Shown here: one piece after another, positions 1 to 7,300 of the stretch | Position numbering within the stretch: the stretch's first letter is position 1 | Layout of the letters: the number at the start of each line of letters is the position of its first letter | NCBI GenBank assembly: GCA_003224075.1 | Contig: QHYF01000005.1 | Span: 1-16,726, forward strand | Direction: 5' to 3' | Length of the DNA: 16,726 nt | DNA from: Acidobacteriota bacterium | GTDB lineage: Bacteria > Acidobacteriota > Terriglobia > Acidiferrales > UBA7541 | Position numbers and translations under genes: made by a program | The notes under the pieces: model-generated | Told to the model about the DNA's origin: nothing | Databases searched by the model: none | What the model saw: the letters and a program-made list of their open reading frames with translations, nothing else

Positions 1-1
1 G

Positions 2-280
2 GCTTCCGGGGGATGGCGACTCCTCGACATTTGGGATTTGCAGGGCGCGTTCGACCAATTCCTACGTCAGGCAGCTCGCCTAATCGCTAAGGATCCACAT
101 TTTCCTCAGCCGCCGAAGAACTCAATAAACTCTCAGATCCAGAATCTTTTGCCCGAAAGTTCGCTTTCGCCCCTCCGGTACAGAGGGATCAACTTACCCA
201 GTGGTTGCCCAGCGGATCACCACTTGCTCGCCGAATGCACCGGAATACGCGTACTACACTGCCGCAATACTACGAAATGA
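2..280 (+). CDS. Left-edge partial ORF, possibly the 3' end of an ABM-like alpha/beta-barrel protein
   Basis: An open frame runs in from the left edge without a visible start and stops with TGA at 278-280. The first ~30 residues (GWRLLDIWD, then GAFDQFL) resemble the strand-helix segment found in small dimeric alpha/beta-barrel proteins of the antibiotic-biosynthesis-monooxygenase (ABM) type, where a GWR..D.W strand is followed by a helix beginning EAFD.F. The rest is Pro/Ser-rich and I do not recognise it, so the 3' part may be degraded or frameshifted. An ATG at 277 overlaps the stop as ATGA and opens a 36-codon frame ending at 387. That frame has a plausible charged composition but no recognised family. 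The assignment is tentative because most of the gene lies outside the window. Confidence 0.3.
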   Translation, partial: ASGGWRLLDIWDLQGAFDQFLRQAARLIAKDPHFPQPPKNSINSQIQNLLPESSLSPLRYRGINLPSGCPADHHLLAECTGIRVLHCRNTTK

Positions 281-593
281 AATTACTGTCGGACCCTCCG
301 CCAAAGCGCAGTGCCGAAGACATCCTGTTTGATTATCTCGACCCGGAGGAGCGCGCCATGAAGAAAAACCCCGCCGTGGTTCTTTAGGGATTTATCCGCT
401 GCATTGTTTAGGGTTAAGACCGGATTGTGAGGCGCCTCCCTATTAGCTACCGTTCTTAGCGGTCTTGGAATTTCGTCCGCTGGCTGGGTGATGGGAGGCC
501 GATGTACGACATTCGGGGAAACCAAGGCCCGCGCCGCGCCAGAGTCGCCGGAATCCTGGGACTCCTACGGCCGTAGCTTCTCAGGGAGACATT
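281..593. other. Non-coding stretch with the leader of the NusG-like gene
   Basis: Apart from the 36-codon frame ending at 387, I see no supportable gene here. Frames on the minus strand across 283-525 and 456-953 have no recognisable motif, and the longer one is antisense to the NusG-like gene. The segment ends with a good ribosome-binding site (AGGGAG at about 582-587, six bases before the ATG at 594). UpxY-type proteins usually act on the leader of their own operon, so this ~200-base leader is where a recruitment site would be sought, but I cannot point to one. Confidence 0.4.
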
Positions 594-1184
594 ATGGACA
601 TTAGCGTTCAGCAATGGCCTTGGTTCGCGATCCTGGCCAGAACGGGGAGGGAGAAGACAGCGACCTTGCTTCTGGAAAATGCGGGTTATGAATGTTTCCT
701 GCCGGTGAGCAAATGCATGCGCCGCTGGTCCGACCGCATGAAGGAATTCGATGTGCCGCTGTTTCCCGGATATCTCTTTTGCCGGATGAACCCGCACAAC
801 CGGCTGCCCGTTTTGATGACCCCGGGAGTCATACAAATCGTCGGTGTAGGGAAGACGCCAATACCCGTGGAGGAGAAAGAGATCGAGGCCATCCAGCGAG
901 TAGAAAAAAGCGGCCTTTCGGCTATGCTCTGGCCGTACATGCAGGTGGGCCATATGGCGCGGATCGAGGATGGTCCTCTGCGCGGTCTGACCGGAATCGT
1001 AATCAAAATCAAGTCCGGAATGAAGCTGGTTCTATCAGTCAGTCTGTTGCAGCGTTCCGTTGCCGTCGAGGTTGATCGGAGGTGGGTCAGCCCCGCACAT
1101 CCAGTCAGATCAACGGCCCATCAGGGCACATTTGACCGATCAATTCCTCTCTCCGTTGATCCGCGCCATCCGGAGGCCGCGTAG
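594..1184 (+). CDS. UpxY/RfaH-type NusG paralogue (operon-specific transcription antiterminator)
   Basis: This is a 196-residue protein with the two-domain NusG layout. The N-terminal NGN domain (about residues 8-105) opens with PWFAILARTGREKTA and contains the typical FPGYLFCRM strand and the TPGVIQIVG segment. The C-terminal KOW domain (about 113-165) has the GPLRGLTGIVI turn. Proteins of this class bind RNA polymerase and let it read through pause or termination sites in one long operon, normally a surface-polysaccharide locus whose first gene they are. Here the next gene is a histidine kinase 380 bases away and no polysaccharide gene is visible, so it is either an orphan or the remnant of a displaced cluster. 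The ATG at 594 has a well-placed AGGGAG. The C-terminal ~25 residues are low in recognisable structure. Family assignment is firm; the target operon is unknown. Confidence 0.85.
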   Translation: MDISVQQWPWFAILARTGREKTATLLLENAGYECFLPVSKCMRRWSDRMKEFDVPLFPGYLFCRMNPHNRLPVLMTPGVIQIVGVGKTPIPVEEKEIEAIQRVEKSGLSAMLWPYMQVGHMARIEDGPLRGLTGIVIKIKSGMKLVLSVSLLQRSVAVEVDRRWVSPAHPVRSTAHQGTFDRSIPLSVDPRHPEAA

Positions 1185-1564
1185 AGTCTCGCGCATGGAC
1201 TGGCGACGATTTGGAGGGGCAAGGTCTCTAAATAAATTGAGACCCTGGAGCTGTTCGAGATCGGCTTGCTCCCGCCAAGATCCTCATTCCGTTCATCGCG
1301 GCCTGCCCACAGACAGGAGGTTATGCCAGTTCGAATTTTAGCTGACTGCCGGCAGGGAAATGATTCTTGCGTTAGACGTGTTCCAGGAATGTCTCCCGCT
1401 GTCCTACAAAAGGGCAAGCCCTAGCCTGTCCTTTCCCCCGCGGCCTGTGTTTCGGTTAGAGGAAAGACCTCATGCACGATTCGAGGAATTTGAGTAACAC
1501 CTTGCCAGTGTTTGCCCGATACCAGAGCGGAGCAATTTTGCTTCACGGTATATGAAGGGGCAAA
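1185..1564. other. 380-base gap between the antiterminator and kinase genes
   Basis: No credible gene; short frames on both strands lack motifs. It holds a six-base-arm inverted repeat at 1223-1244, a small dyad AGCAA-TT-TTGCT at 1531-1542, and a second short inverted repeat (CTTCA at 1541-1545, TGAAG at 1553-1557) running into the ribosome-binding site of the kinase gene. The promoter for the kinase/regulator pair probably lies here, but I find no convincing -35/-10 pair. Confidence 0.4.
1223..1244. repeat. Inverted repeat GGTCTC-N10-GAGACC downstream of the antiterminator gene
   Basis: The arms GGTCTC (1223-1228) and GAGACC (1239-1244) are perfectly complementary around a ten-base A/T-only spacer. 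The repeat lies 38 bases after the antiterminator stop codon. There is no following T-run on either strand, so it is not a standard intrinsic terminator. It could be a weak terminator, an RNA hairpin or an operator. Confidence 0.35.
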
Positions 1565-3205
1565 ATGACCACGCGCCGAACTTCCGGGCCGCAGGGCCAC
1601 GCTGCAAAATCTGCCCTCGCCCAGCCGGCAGAAACAACTCTCCCTCTTTATCTGGAGATCGTGAGAGGCCTTCCTCTGGGAGTTGTTATCCTGCAGCTTG
1701 AAAATCCTCAAGACCCCGGAAGTTTCAGAATCATTGACCTCAACCCCGCCGCCGCCTCAATCACTGGGTCGACGCTCGAGGATCTTCGTGGCAGGACGCT
1801 GGCTGAATTCCCGAAGCTCCTGAAGACAGCGATTCCCGGCCGCTGCCTTGATGCGTTTCAGGCTCGGGAGCCAAGAAACCTGGGAGAGATCTCTTATGGG
1901 GATGCTCGCATACGGCAGGGTATTTACTCCGTCCAGGTCTTTCCTTTGTCCGCCGGTTTCATGGGTGTTGCTTTCGAAAATGTCACAGACCGCAAGCATA
2001 CCGAAGACGCTTTGCGCGAGAGCGAACAGCGCTTCCGTCTGCTCATCCAAGGCATTCAGGAATACGCCATTTTCCAATTGGACCCGCAGGGCCGCGTGGT
2101 GAGTTGGAATGCGGGCGCCGAGCGTCTGAAAGGCTACCGCGCTGAGGAAATCATCGGAAAACATTTTTCCGTGTTTTATCCCCGCGAAGATTTGATTCGA
2201 GGCACGCCCGAACAAAACCTGGAGGAAGCGGCTCAACGTGGACAGAGTGTGCGCGAAGGATGGAGGCTCAGGAAAGACGGGTCACTTTTTTGGGGCAATG
2301 TGGTCATCACCGCGTTGCGTGACCTCAAAGGGAATCTTCTCGGATTCGCGAAGCTCACGCGGGATGTGACCGAACGCCGTGAAAGAGAGGAAACTCTAAC
2401 AAAAGCCAAAGAACTTCTGGAACTTCGCGTCGAACAACGGGCCGCGGTCCTCACTCGCGTCAATGAGGAGCTCCGGGTAGAAATCGCCGAGCGCGAGCGC
2501 GCCGAAGAGCAGTTCAAGGCCTCTCTTGATCAACTCCGCGCTCTCGCGGCCCGTCTTCAGAGCGTGCGGGAAGAAGAACGCACGTCGATCGCGCGAGAGA
2601 TTCATGATGAACTGGGGCAGGCGTGTACAGCAATCAAGATGGACCTGGCGCTCATAGGCCGCAAGACTACCAAGCGGCAAACCCACCTCCGCGCCAAAGT
2701 CGATTCGGCCAGCCGGTTGGTCGACGACATGATCGTCACCTTGCGAAGAATCGCCTCGGAATTACGCCCCAGAACTCTGGATGACCTGGGCTTGACCGCT
2801 GCGCTCGAATCGCAGGCCCAGGAGTTCGAAGCCCGGACTGGGATTCACTGCCGCGTCGCATTGCCGGAAGAGCCGCTCACCCTCGATGACGAGCGATCCA
2901 CGGCCATTTTCCGCATTTTTCAGGAGTCGTTAACAAACGTCGCACGCCACGCTCATGCCACGCGCGTCGAAGCGCGATTGGAAAGGAAAGCAGATCAGCT
3001 CATCTTCCAGGTTCGCGACAACGGCAGGGGATTTGACCCTGCGGAAGCCAAGGCGCGCAAGTCGCTCGGCTTGGTGGGAATGCAAGAACGCGCCCTCATG
3101 CTCAACGGGGAGCTCCAAGTTGAAGGAGTCCCCGGTGCGGGAACGACCATGATTCTGCGGATTCCACTGCCGCCCTCTCCCCTTCCTAGGCAGGATTCGA
3201 GATGA
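1565..3205 (+). CDS. Soluble PAS-PAS sensor histidine kinase, NarX/HisKA_3 type
   Basis: The 546-residue protein has no membrane segment or signal peptide, so it should sense inside the cell. PAS1 spans about 28-143 (motif IIDLNPAAASITG). PAS2 spans about 150-272 (VVSWNAGAERLKGY, then a KDGSLFWGN strand and the DVTERRERE exit motif). A charged coiled coil covers about 275-335. The HisKA_3 dimerisation domain carries the phospho-acceptor His347 in REIHDELGQ, with the downstream Gln of the HDxxxQ phosphatase motif present. The HATPase domain (about 440-535) has the N-box Asn458 in QESLTNVARHA, the G1 box D485-NGRG and the GLVGMQER G2 box. The TGA stop overlaps the next gene's start as ATGA, so kinase and regulator are almost certainly a cognate pair. 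The start at 1565 has AAGGGG four bases upstream. The PAS ligand cannot be told from sequence. Confidence 0.93.
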   Translation: MTTRRTSGPQGHAAKSALAQPAETTLPLYLEIVRGLPLGVVILQLENPQDPGSFRIIDLNPAAASITGSTLEDLRGRTLAEFPKLLKTAIPGRCLDAFQAREPRNLGEISYGDARIRQGIYSVQVFPLSAGFMGVAFENVTDRKHTEDALRESEQRFRLLIQGIQEYAIFQLDPQGRVVSWNAGAERLKGYRAEEIIGKHFSVFYPREDLIRGTPEQNLEEAAQRGQSVREGWRLRKDGSLFWGNVVITALRDLKGNLLGFAKLTRDVTERREREETLTKAKELLELRVEQRAAVLTRVNEELRVEIAERERAEEQFKASLDQLRALAARLQSVREEERTSIAREIHDELGQACTAIKMDLALIGRKTTKRQTHLRAKVDSASRLVDDMIVTLRRIASELRPRTLDDLGLTAALESQAQEFEARTGIHCRVALPEEPLTLDDERSTAIFRIFQESLTNVARHAHATRVEARLERKADQLIFQVRDNGRGFDPAEAKARKSLGLVGMQERALMLNGELQVEGVPGAGTTMILRIPLPPSPLPRQDSR

Positions 3206-3831
3206 GAGTTTTAATTGCTGATGACCATGCCATGTTTCGCCGCGGGCTCAAGGAAACCATCGGTGAAGCTTTTCCCAAAGTCACTTTTGCAGAAGCAAAG
3301 ACGGCGCAGGAAACGCTCGAGCTTGTGCGCCAGCAGGACTGGGAGATCGTCATTCTGGACATCAGCATGCCCGGAAAAAGCGGGCTCGACATCCTCAACG
3401 ATCTGAAACATTTGCGCCCGAAGCTGCCCGTTCTTTTCCTGAGCATGCACCCCGAAGAGCAATATGCCAGGCGGGCACTCAAAGCCGGCGCCGCTGGTTA
3501 CCTGACCAAGGAGAGCGTGCCGGAAGAACTGAAAACGGCAGTCAAGCGCGTGCTGACCGGAGGCCGGTACGTCAGCGCCACGCTAGCCGAGAAGCTGGCC
3601 TCCGACTTGAGAAGAGGGGCGGATCTGCCGGTTCACGAATTGCTCTCAGACCGCGAGTTTCAGGTTTTGAGGATGATCGCCTCCGGCAAGACGGTCAAGG
3701 AAATCGCCGACGAGCTCTCTCTCAGCGTGAAGACGATCAGCACGTATCGTTCACGCATCCTCGAGAAAACAGGAATGAAGACGACCGCGGAACTCATCCG
3801 CTTTGCTTTGAGATCTCAGTTGGTGGACTGA
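3202..3831 (+). CDS. NarL/FixJ-type response regulator, partner of the upstream PAS kinase
   Basis: The 209-residue protein has an N-terminal receiver domain with the acidic pair Asp7/Asp8, phospho-acceptor Asp53 (VILDISMPG), switch Ser81 and Lys103. The C-terminal LuxR-type helix-turn-helix (about 145-205) reads LSDREFQVLRMIASGKTVKEIA and then SVKTISTYRSRILEK. Phosphorylation by the kinase is expected to drive dimerisation and DNA binding at unknown promoters. The ATGA overlap with the kinase gene implies coupled translation. Its recognition helix (TISTYRSRI) differs from that of the two paralogous regulators further right (TAESHR.RLM), so it probably has different targets. Confidence 0.93.
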   Translation: MRVLIADDHAMFRRGLKETIGEAFPKVTFAEAKTAQETLELVRQQDWEIVILDISMPGKSGLDILNDLKHLRPKLPVLFLSMHPEEQYARRALKAGAAGYLTKESVPEELKTAVKRVLTGGRYVSATLAEKLASDLRRGADLPVHELLSDREFQVLRMIASGKTVKEIADELSLSVKTISTYRSRILEKTGMKTTAELIRFALRSQLVD

Positions 3832-3961
3832 AAATGTCGCGATGTGCCACTGGATCATCGTTGCGCGACTTTGAGGGCACCTCCTGGGCTCGTGGGCTCG
3901 CCATGTGGGACGCGGGCGGTCACCCTCGATTCATTTTGTCCTACAAGAGAATACTGTCTCG

Positions 3962-3979
3962 ACCGGATGTATTTCCGGT
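3962..3979. repeat. Inverted repeat ACCGGA-N6-TCCGGT in the gap before the lone receiver
   Basis: Perfect six-base arms at 3962-3967 and 3974-3979, in the 199-base gap between the response regulator and the single-domain receiver. It is followed by TGAATTTGTC rather than a T-run, so it is not a clean terminator. A regulator binding site is the other possibility. The gap holds no supportable gene. Confidence 0.3.
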
Positions 3980-4013
3980 TGAATTTGTCATTCTCTGGAG
4001 ATGCGTGAACGAT

Positions 4014-4024
4014 CCTCCAGGAGG
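4014..4024 (+). promoter_or_regulatory. Ribosome-binding site embedded in a self-complementary CCTCC-A-GGAGG element
   Basis: The strong Shine-Dalgarno GGAGG (4020-4024), six bases before the ATG at 4031, is immediately preceded by its exact complement CCTCC (4014-4018). In RNA this could form a four-pair stem with a CAG loop that hides the site. The same sequence decides the start: translation begins at 4031, not at the ATG at 4001. Confidence 0.5.
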
Positions 4025-4030
4025 AAGAAA

Positions 4031-4420
4031 ATGAAAGTCTTTATCGCGGACGACTCTAAAATTGTCGTCGATCGCCTCGCCGACCTCCTGAGAGACGTGC
4101 GAGGTGTTGAGGTTGCCGGACAGGCAGGCGACGCGCTGGAAGCGGTACGCTGCATCCGGCAGGTGAATCCGGATGCCGTGATTCTCGATCTGCAGATGCC
4201 CGGAGGCTCTGGTCTGGACGTTCTTCGTGCGATTCGTCCCGACCATCCTGGCCTTTATGTTTTGATTTGTACGAACTACGCTTACCCGCAATTTCGCGAG
4301 GAATGTCTCTCTGCGGGCGCGAATTATTTCCTCGATAAATCCACTGAATTCGAGAAGATCCCCGACATTCTGCGTGGATTGCTTGGAAAGGTCTCGAAAA
4401 CGACACCTGCTGCCCGGTGA
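4031..4420 (+). CDS. Single-domain response regulator (stand-alone receiver)
   Basis: The 129-residue protein is a receiver domain and nothing else. It has the acidic pair Asp7/Asp8 (FIADDSK), phospho-acceptor Asp53 (VILDLQMPG), switch Thr81 (ICTNY) and Lys103 (FLDKS). There is no output domain, so it must act by protein contact, as CheY- or DivK-like proteins do, or serve as a phosphate sink. The ATG at 4031 is chosen for its strong upstream GGAGG; an earlier in-frame ATG at 4001 would only add a non-conserved basic leader. It lies 199 bases after the NarL-type regulator and may have its own promoter. No partner can be named with confidence; the upstream PAS kinase is the nearest candidate. 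Confidence 0.88.
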   Translation: MKVFIADDSKIVVDRLADLLRDVRGVEVAGQAGDALEAVRCIRQVNPDAVILDLQMPGGSGLDVLRAIRPDHPGLYVLICTNYAYPQFREECLSAGANYFLDKSTEFEKIPDILRGLLGKVSKTTPAAR

Positions 4421-4507
4421 CTAGTCCTGGTGGGACCTCTCAAGCCTTGGATTCGACGTAAGCTCGTGCGCCTTGCGGATGAGAAATGCTTAATCCCCCG
4501 CCGTGTC

Positions 4508-4825
4508 TCAACCGGCTACGCTAGTCAACGAGCCCCTTGGCCACTTGACGGTCATTCCCTGAAACTGTAACCCGACACCAAAGCGCCCGTCCGGAAGCCG
4601 CTGGCAATAAACAACGCGAGCGAGAGTTCGCAGATCCCCCATAAGAGACCTGATCATCAGGCGCTCATTCATTTCCTTGGCGCGTTGCGTCAGAATCCGC
4701 ACTCCCAGCGAGCATACGTTTTCGGTGGCGGCCCGCTCGGTTGCGGCCGGGTCCTGGATGCTGGAGATCTGCACCGGGACAGTCAGTTGAACACGTTTCT
4801 CAAGTCTTCCTGACCGTGCAGGCAT
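4508..4825 (-). CDS. PilZ-domain protein, probable cyclic-di-GMP receptor
   Basis: The 105-residue protein is a single PilZ domain. The RxxxR ligand-binding motif is at residues 7-11 (RLEKR). The second motif, normally [D/N]xSxxG, reads N36-V-C38-S-L-G41, so the central serine is cysteine. The rest of the barrel follows: a GVRILTQ strand, TLARVVYCQ, and the terminal FGVGLQF strand. Such proteins bind cyclic-di-GMP and change conformation to control motility, polysaccharide export or transcription partners. It is encoded downstream of a diguanylate cyclase on the same strand, which suits a synthase-receptor pair, although 222 bases separate them. The ATG at 4825 has only a modest purine-rich upstream sequence. 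Confidence 0.75.
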   Translation of the reverse strand: MPARSGRLEKRVQLTVPVQISSIQDPAATERAATENVCSLGVRILTQRAKEMNERLMIRSLMGDLRTLARVVYCQRLPDGRFGVGLQFQGMTVKWPRGSLTSVAG

Positions 4826-5047
4826 GGCAAAAGTGCCCTTTCATGCTGGACAGTGTTCGGTTACACCGGGCTCGACGGCGCGAGTGAATTACGGGAACTC
4901 CGCTTCTTTCGCCAGACCACTCACTGATCCACGTGTCTTGCAGGGCCCGCCGAACTTGCCACAGGCAACTTGTCGCGCCTGCGCAATGACCTTGCTGGCC
5001 TGGCGAGGAGTCATTTTTGGATGACGGCATTCCGGCCATAGCTCCTT

Positions 5048-5911
5048 CTAAGATTGGCAACCCGCCGCGACCGCGCTTCGCGATTCCGGTCGGCGCCGCT
5101 TCTGTTCGTACATGGCCTGATCGGCCTGAACCAACAATTCTCCAATCGATGCGCGGCTCCGCGGGTCGAATCGTGCCCAGCCCACACTAAGAGAAATCGC
5201 GCATCGAGATTCTTCGGCGCTGATTGTTCCCAGGTATTCACTGAGACGGGCCCTGATGGTGTCCTCGCTGTGGCCTGAGGCCTCGATGGCCAGTGCGGCG
5301 AATTCATCTCCACCAAAGCGGGCAATGACGTCAGAGTCTCGAAACGTCTTTTCCAAAGCTTGAGCAGTACTCTTCAAGGAACGATCTCCCTCGGAATGGC
5401 CGAACGAGTCGTTAATCTGCTTCAAGCCGTTCACGTCGATAAAAAAGAGCAGCATCCCGCGCCCCGACCGGCGCGCCAGTTTCAACTGCCGTTCCGCGAG
5501 GACCATAAACCCGCGACGGTTATACAAACCCGTCAGTTCGTCGGTAAGCGCAAGATTGCCCAGCTCTGCCTGTAACATGTATTGCTTGGTGGCACAGCGA
5601 ACCGCGCGCATTAGAAGTTGAGAGGTCGCCCGGCTCTGGTCGCCGCTGAGAAGCGCAGCGTGGGACCCAGAGCGCACGTCCTGCAACAACCGTGCAAGCT
5701 CCCGATTGGCCTCCAAGAGCAGGGCCTGGAACACCTCATCGCTAGACTCTCTTTCCTTAGGAACACGCGGGCGAAAGAAGCCGCGGCGAAACACGGATTC
5801 GGGGTCAACCGCCAAGTTCAAGATCGAAACATCGGAAAGTCCGTTTGGGGATTTCAGGATTTCCTCCCGTTTTCGTGGCGCTCTGATGAGCGCGTTGGTT
5901 TCCGTCGGCAT
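5048..5911 (-). CDS. Diguanylate cyclase with a GGDEF domain and intact inhibitory site
   Basis: From the chosen start the protein is 287 residues. The N-terminal ~120 residues are soluble and helical-looking (ANRELARLLQDVRSG region) with no recognised sensor. The GGDEF domain follows, starting at LTDELTGLYNRRGF, with the DVNGLKQINDSFGH strand and the active-site GGDEF at residues 200-204. An RxxD (RDSD, 191-194) exactly five residues upstream is the allosteric product-binding I-site, so synthesis of cyclic-di-GMP should be feedback-inhibited. The frame is open back to 6103, but the ATG at 5911 has an AGGA at a sensible distance and the extra N-terminus looks non-conserved. It is preceded on the same strand by an orphan response regulator 229 bases upstream and followed by a PilZ gene. 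Confidence 0.88.
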   Translation of the reverse strand: MPTETNALIRAPRKREEILKSPNGLSDVSILNLAVDPESVFRRGFFRPRVPKERESSDEVFQALLLEANRELARLLQDVRSGSHAALLSGDQSRATSQLLMRAVRCATKQYMLQAELGNLALTDELTGLYNRRGFMVLAERQLKLARRSGRGMLLFFIDVNGLKQINDSFGHSEGDRSLKSTAQALEKTFRDSDVIARFGGDEFAALAIEASGHSEDTIRARLSEYLGTISAEESRCAISLSVGWARFDPRSRASIGELLVQADQAMYEQKRRRPESRSAVAAGCQS

Positions 5912-6140
5912 CTGTATCGGTCCTGTGACTTCTGGATACTGCTCTAAGCTAGGGTCGCCTCCATGCCAGGGCAAACGGATGTTGGGGTACTGAGGTGGGG
6001 CCCTGGTCATGGAGGCGGCCCACTCTCCATGCCTCACCATAGCCCGACGCCTGCTGAATACAATCCGGTGAATCACCCATTTGGAGCACGTGAAATGACC
6101 CAAGAAGTTCCTGGAACAGACCCTTTTTCGTCCCCGTCTT

Positions 6141-6773
6141 TCAAGGCTGGATCAGCCCGCGGCGAATGGCATAGCGAACCAGGCTCGCCGTTTCATGGAT
6201 ATCTAGTTTTCGCATGAGTCTGGCCCTGTGGGATTCGGCCGTTTTTACGCTGATCCCCAGTTGTGCAGCCACGTCTTTAGTGGACTTTCCTTCGCCCACC
6301 AATTGAAGAACTTGGCGTTCGCGCGCGGAGAGAGGGTCCGTCGAGACGTAAGTCCTGGATAGATAAGCGTCAACAACAGCCCGCGAGATGCTCGGGCTAA
6401 GGTAAACAGCTCCAGAGCAGACTTCTCTGATGGCATGGACGAGATCATCCGCCGCCTGGCTTTTCAGCACATACCCTTTTGCTCCGGCGCGGAGGGCCTC
6501 AGTTACATAGTGATCTTCGTCATGTTGGGTGAGAAGGACGACCTTTGTTTTCGGCGATGACTTCAGCAGTTCGCGAGCGGCGTCAAGGCCATTCAAGACC
6601 GGCATGCTGATGTCGAGGATGGCCACTTCGGGCTGAACCTTGGCGGCCAGGCGCACAGCTTCTTGCCCATCCGAGGCCTCAGAAGCGACTTGAAATCCCT
6701 GTCGTTCGAGCAAAGCCTTCAGCCCCTGACGGACGAGTGAATGATCATCGGCAAGCAAGAGGCGAGTTGGCAT
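6141..6773 (-). CDS. Orphan NarL/FixJ-type response regulator, paralogue of the stressosome-linked regulator
   Basis: The 210-residue protein has a receiver with Asp9/Asp10, phospho-acceptor Asp54 (AILDISMP), Thr82 and Lys104, and a C-terminal LuxR-type helix-turn-helix (LSARERQVLQLVGEGKSTK, then SVKTAESHRARLMRK). It aligns without gaps to the regulator encoded at 7301-7933; by hand about 144 of 210 positions are identical, and the DNA-recognition region is nearly the same. No kinase gene adjoins it, so the kinase at 7908-8885 is its most likely phosphodonor. The ATG at 6773 has a GAGG upstream. Its leader carries an eight-base inverted repeat. A diguanylate cyclase follows on the same strand. 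Tandem duplication and divergence is the simplest explanation for the pair. Confidence 0.92.
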   Translation of the reverse strand: MPTRLLLADDHSLVRQGLKALLERQGFQVASEASDGQEAVRLAAKVQPEVAILDISMPVLNGLDAARELLKSSPKTKVVLLTQHDEDHYVTEALRAGAKGYVLKSQAADDLVHAIREVCSGAVYLSPSISRAVVDAYLSRTYVSTDPLSARERQVLQLVGEGKSTKDVAAQLGISVKTAESHRARLMRKLDIHETASLVRYAIRRGLIQP

Positions 6774-6789
6774 CGTACCTCAGCAGATT

Positions 6790-6837
6790 AAGGAATCCCC
6801 ACGACCATGGGCAATCCGGTAGTTTCCCTGATTCCTT
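6790..6837. repeat. Inverted repeat AAGGAATC-N32-GATTCCTT in the leader of the orphan regulator
   Basis: Eight-base perfectly complementary arms lie at 6790-6797 and 6830-6837. They end 16 bases before the ATG at 6773 of the minus-strand regulator gene. In the transcript the arms would bracket a 32-base loop just ahead of the ribosome-binding site. It could be an operator (for example autoregulation) or an RNA structure. An A/T-rich stretch with a TACAAT match lies further upstream near 6898-6903 on the minus strand, but without a good -35 partner. Confidence 0.35.
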
Positions 6838-6965
6838 TGTGGCGAAGACCTTAATGGTCCAGAAGACAGGTGAGTGGCACTTTCAGGGGGAACTTCATAT
6901 TGTATTGAAAACAAACATGTTGCACGAGACCGGCAGAAAGTGAGTCAATTGCAGGCCATTGAGAC

Positions 6966-7292
6966 TTAGCGGCGGTCAAAAAGGACCTCGCTCAGGTCAG
7001 AGTTAAGGAATCGCGTCGTCGAACACTCGGGTTTGGGCGAGATCCACCCGAGTATGGAGGCCGGATCCTCCTCGGTGCTGAGCAGTCTCAGCAAATGCTG
7101 AGAACCAGGGAAGCCGAGAACACGCATGGAGTCTGAACGATGTTGTTTTCCCAGGAAGAGGCCGAGAGGCTCTCCTATATCCAGATCGAAACGGAGAGCG
7201 ACGGATTGTGTTGAATGCCTCCGAAGAGGGTTCTTGTCTTCCAGGCTGGCGGCCCGTTCAACAACAGGGGCCAATTCGACTTTACATTTCAC
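6966..7292 (-). CDS. Hypothetical protein following the stressosome-linked regulator
   Basis: This 108-codon frame begins with GTG only eight bases after the stop of the upstream response regulator and has ordinary codon use, with no shadowing real gene on the other strand. I do not recognise the product. It has no membrane segment or signal peptide. The central part alternates hydrophobic residues in a way consistent with a small globular domain (VALRFDLDIGEPLGLFLG), and the C-terminal half is acidic (LLRLLSTEEDPASILGW). The ribosome-binding site is weak, so translation would rely on coupling. If real it is the last gene of the rsbR operon; it could also be a chance frame. Confidence 0.4.
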   Translation of the reverse strand: MKCKVELAPVVERAASLEDKNPLRRHSTQSVALRFDLDIGEPLGLFLGKQHRSDSMRVLGFPGSQHLLRLLSTEEDPASILGWISPKPECSTTRFLNSDLSEVLFDRR

Positions 7293-7300
7293 CGAATCAT

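Noticed and set aside
3834..4034. Plus-strand ORF between the response regulator and the lone receiver
   Set aside because: No family motif or ribosome-binding site; it contains the inverted repeat and overlaps the receiver's ribosome-binding site and first codon.
4418..4527. TGACTAG / CTAGTCA inverted pair around the convergent gene ends
   Set aside because: Seven-base arms about 100 bases apart, one within PilZ coding sequence; likely chance, and no T-run to suggest a terminator.
4800..5060. Minus-strand ORF bridging the diguanylate cyclase end and the PilZ start
   Set aside because: It overlaps both real genes. The best internal ATG (5039) has a GGAG only about two bases away, and the sequence has no recognisable domain; an HFCHAC motif looks accidental.
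5912..6103. N-terminal extension of the diguanylate cyclase
   Set aside because: Basic, non-conserved-looking sequence; the ATG at 5911 has a better-placed ribosome-binding site.
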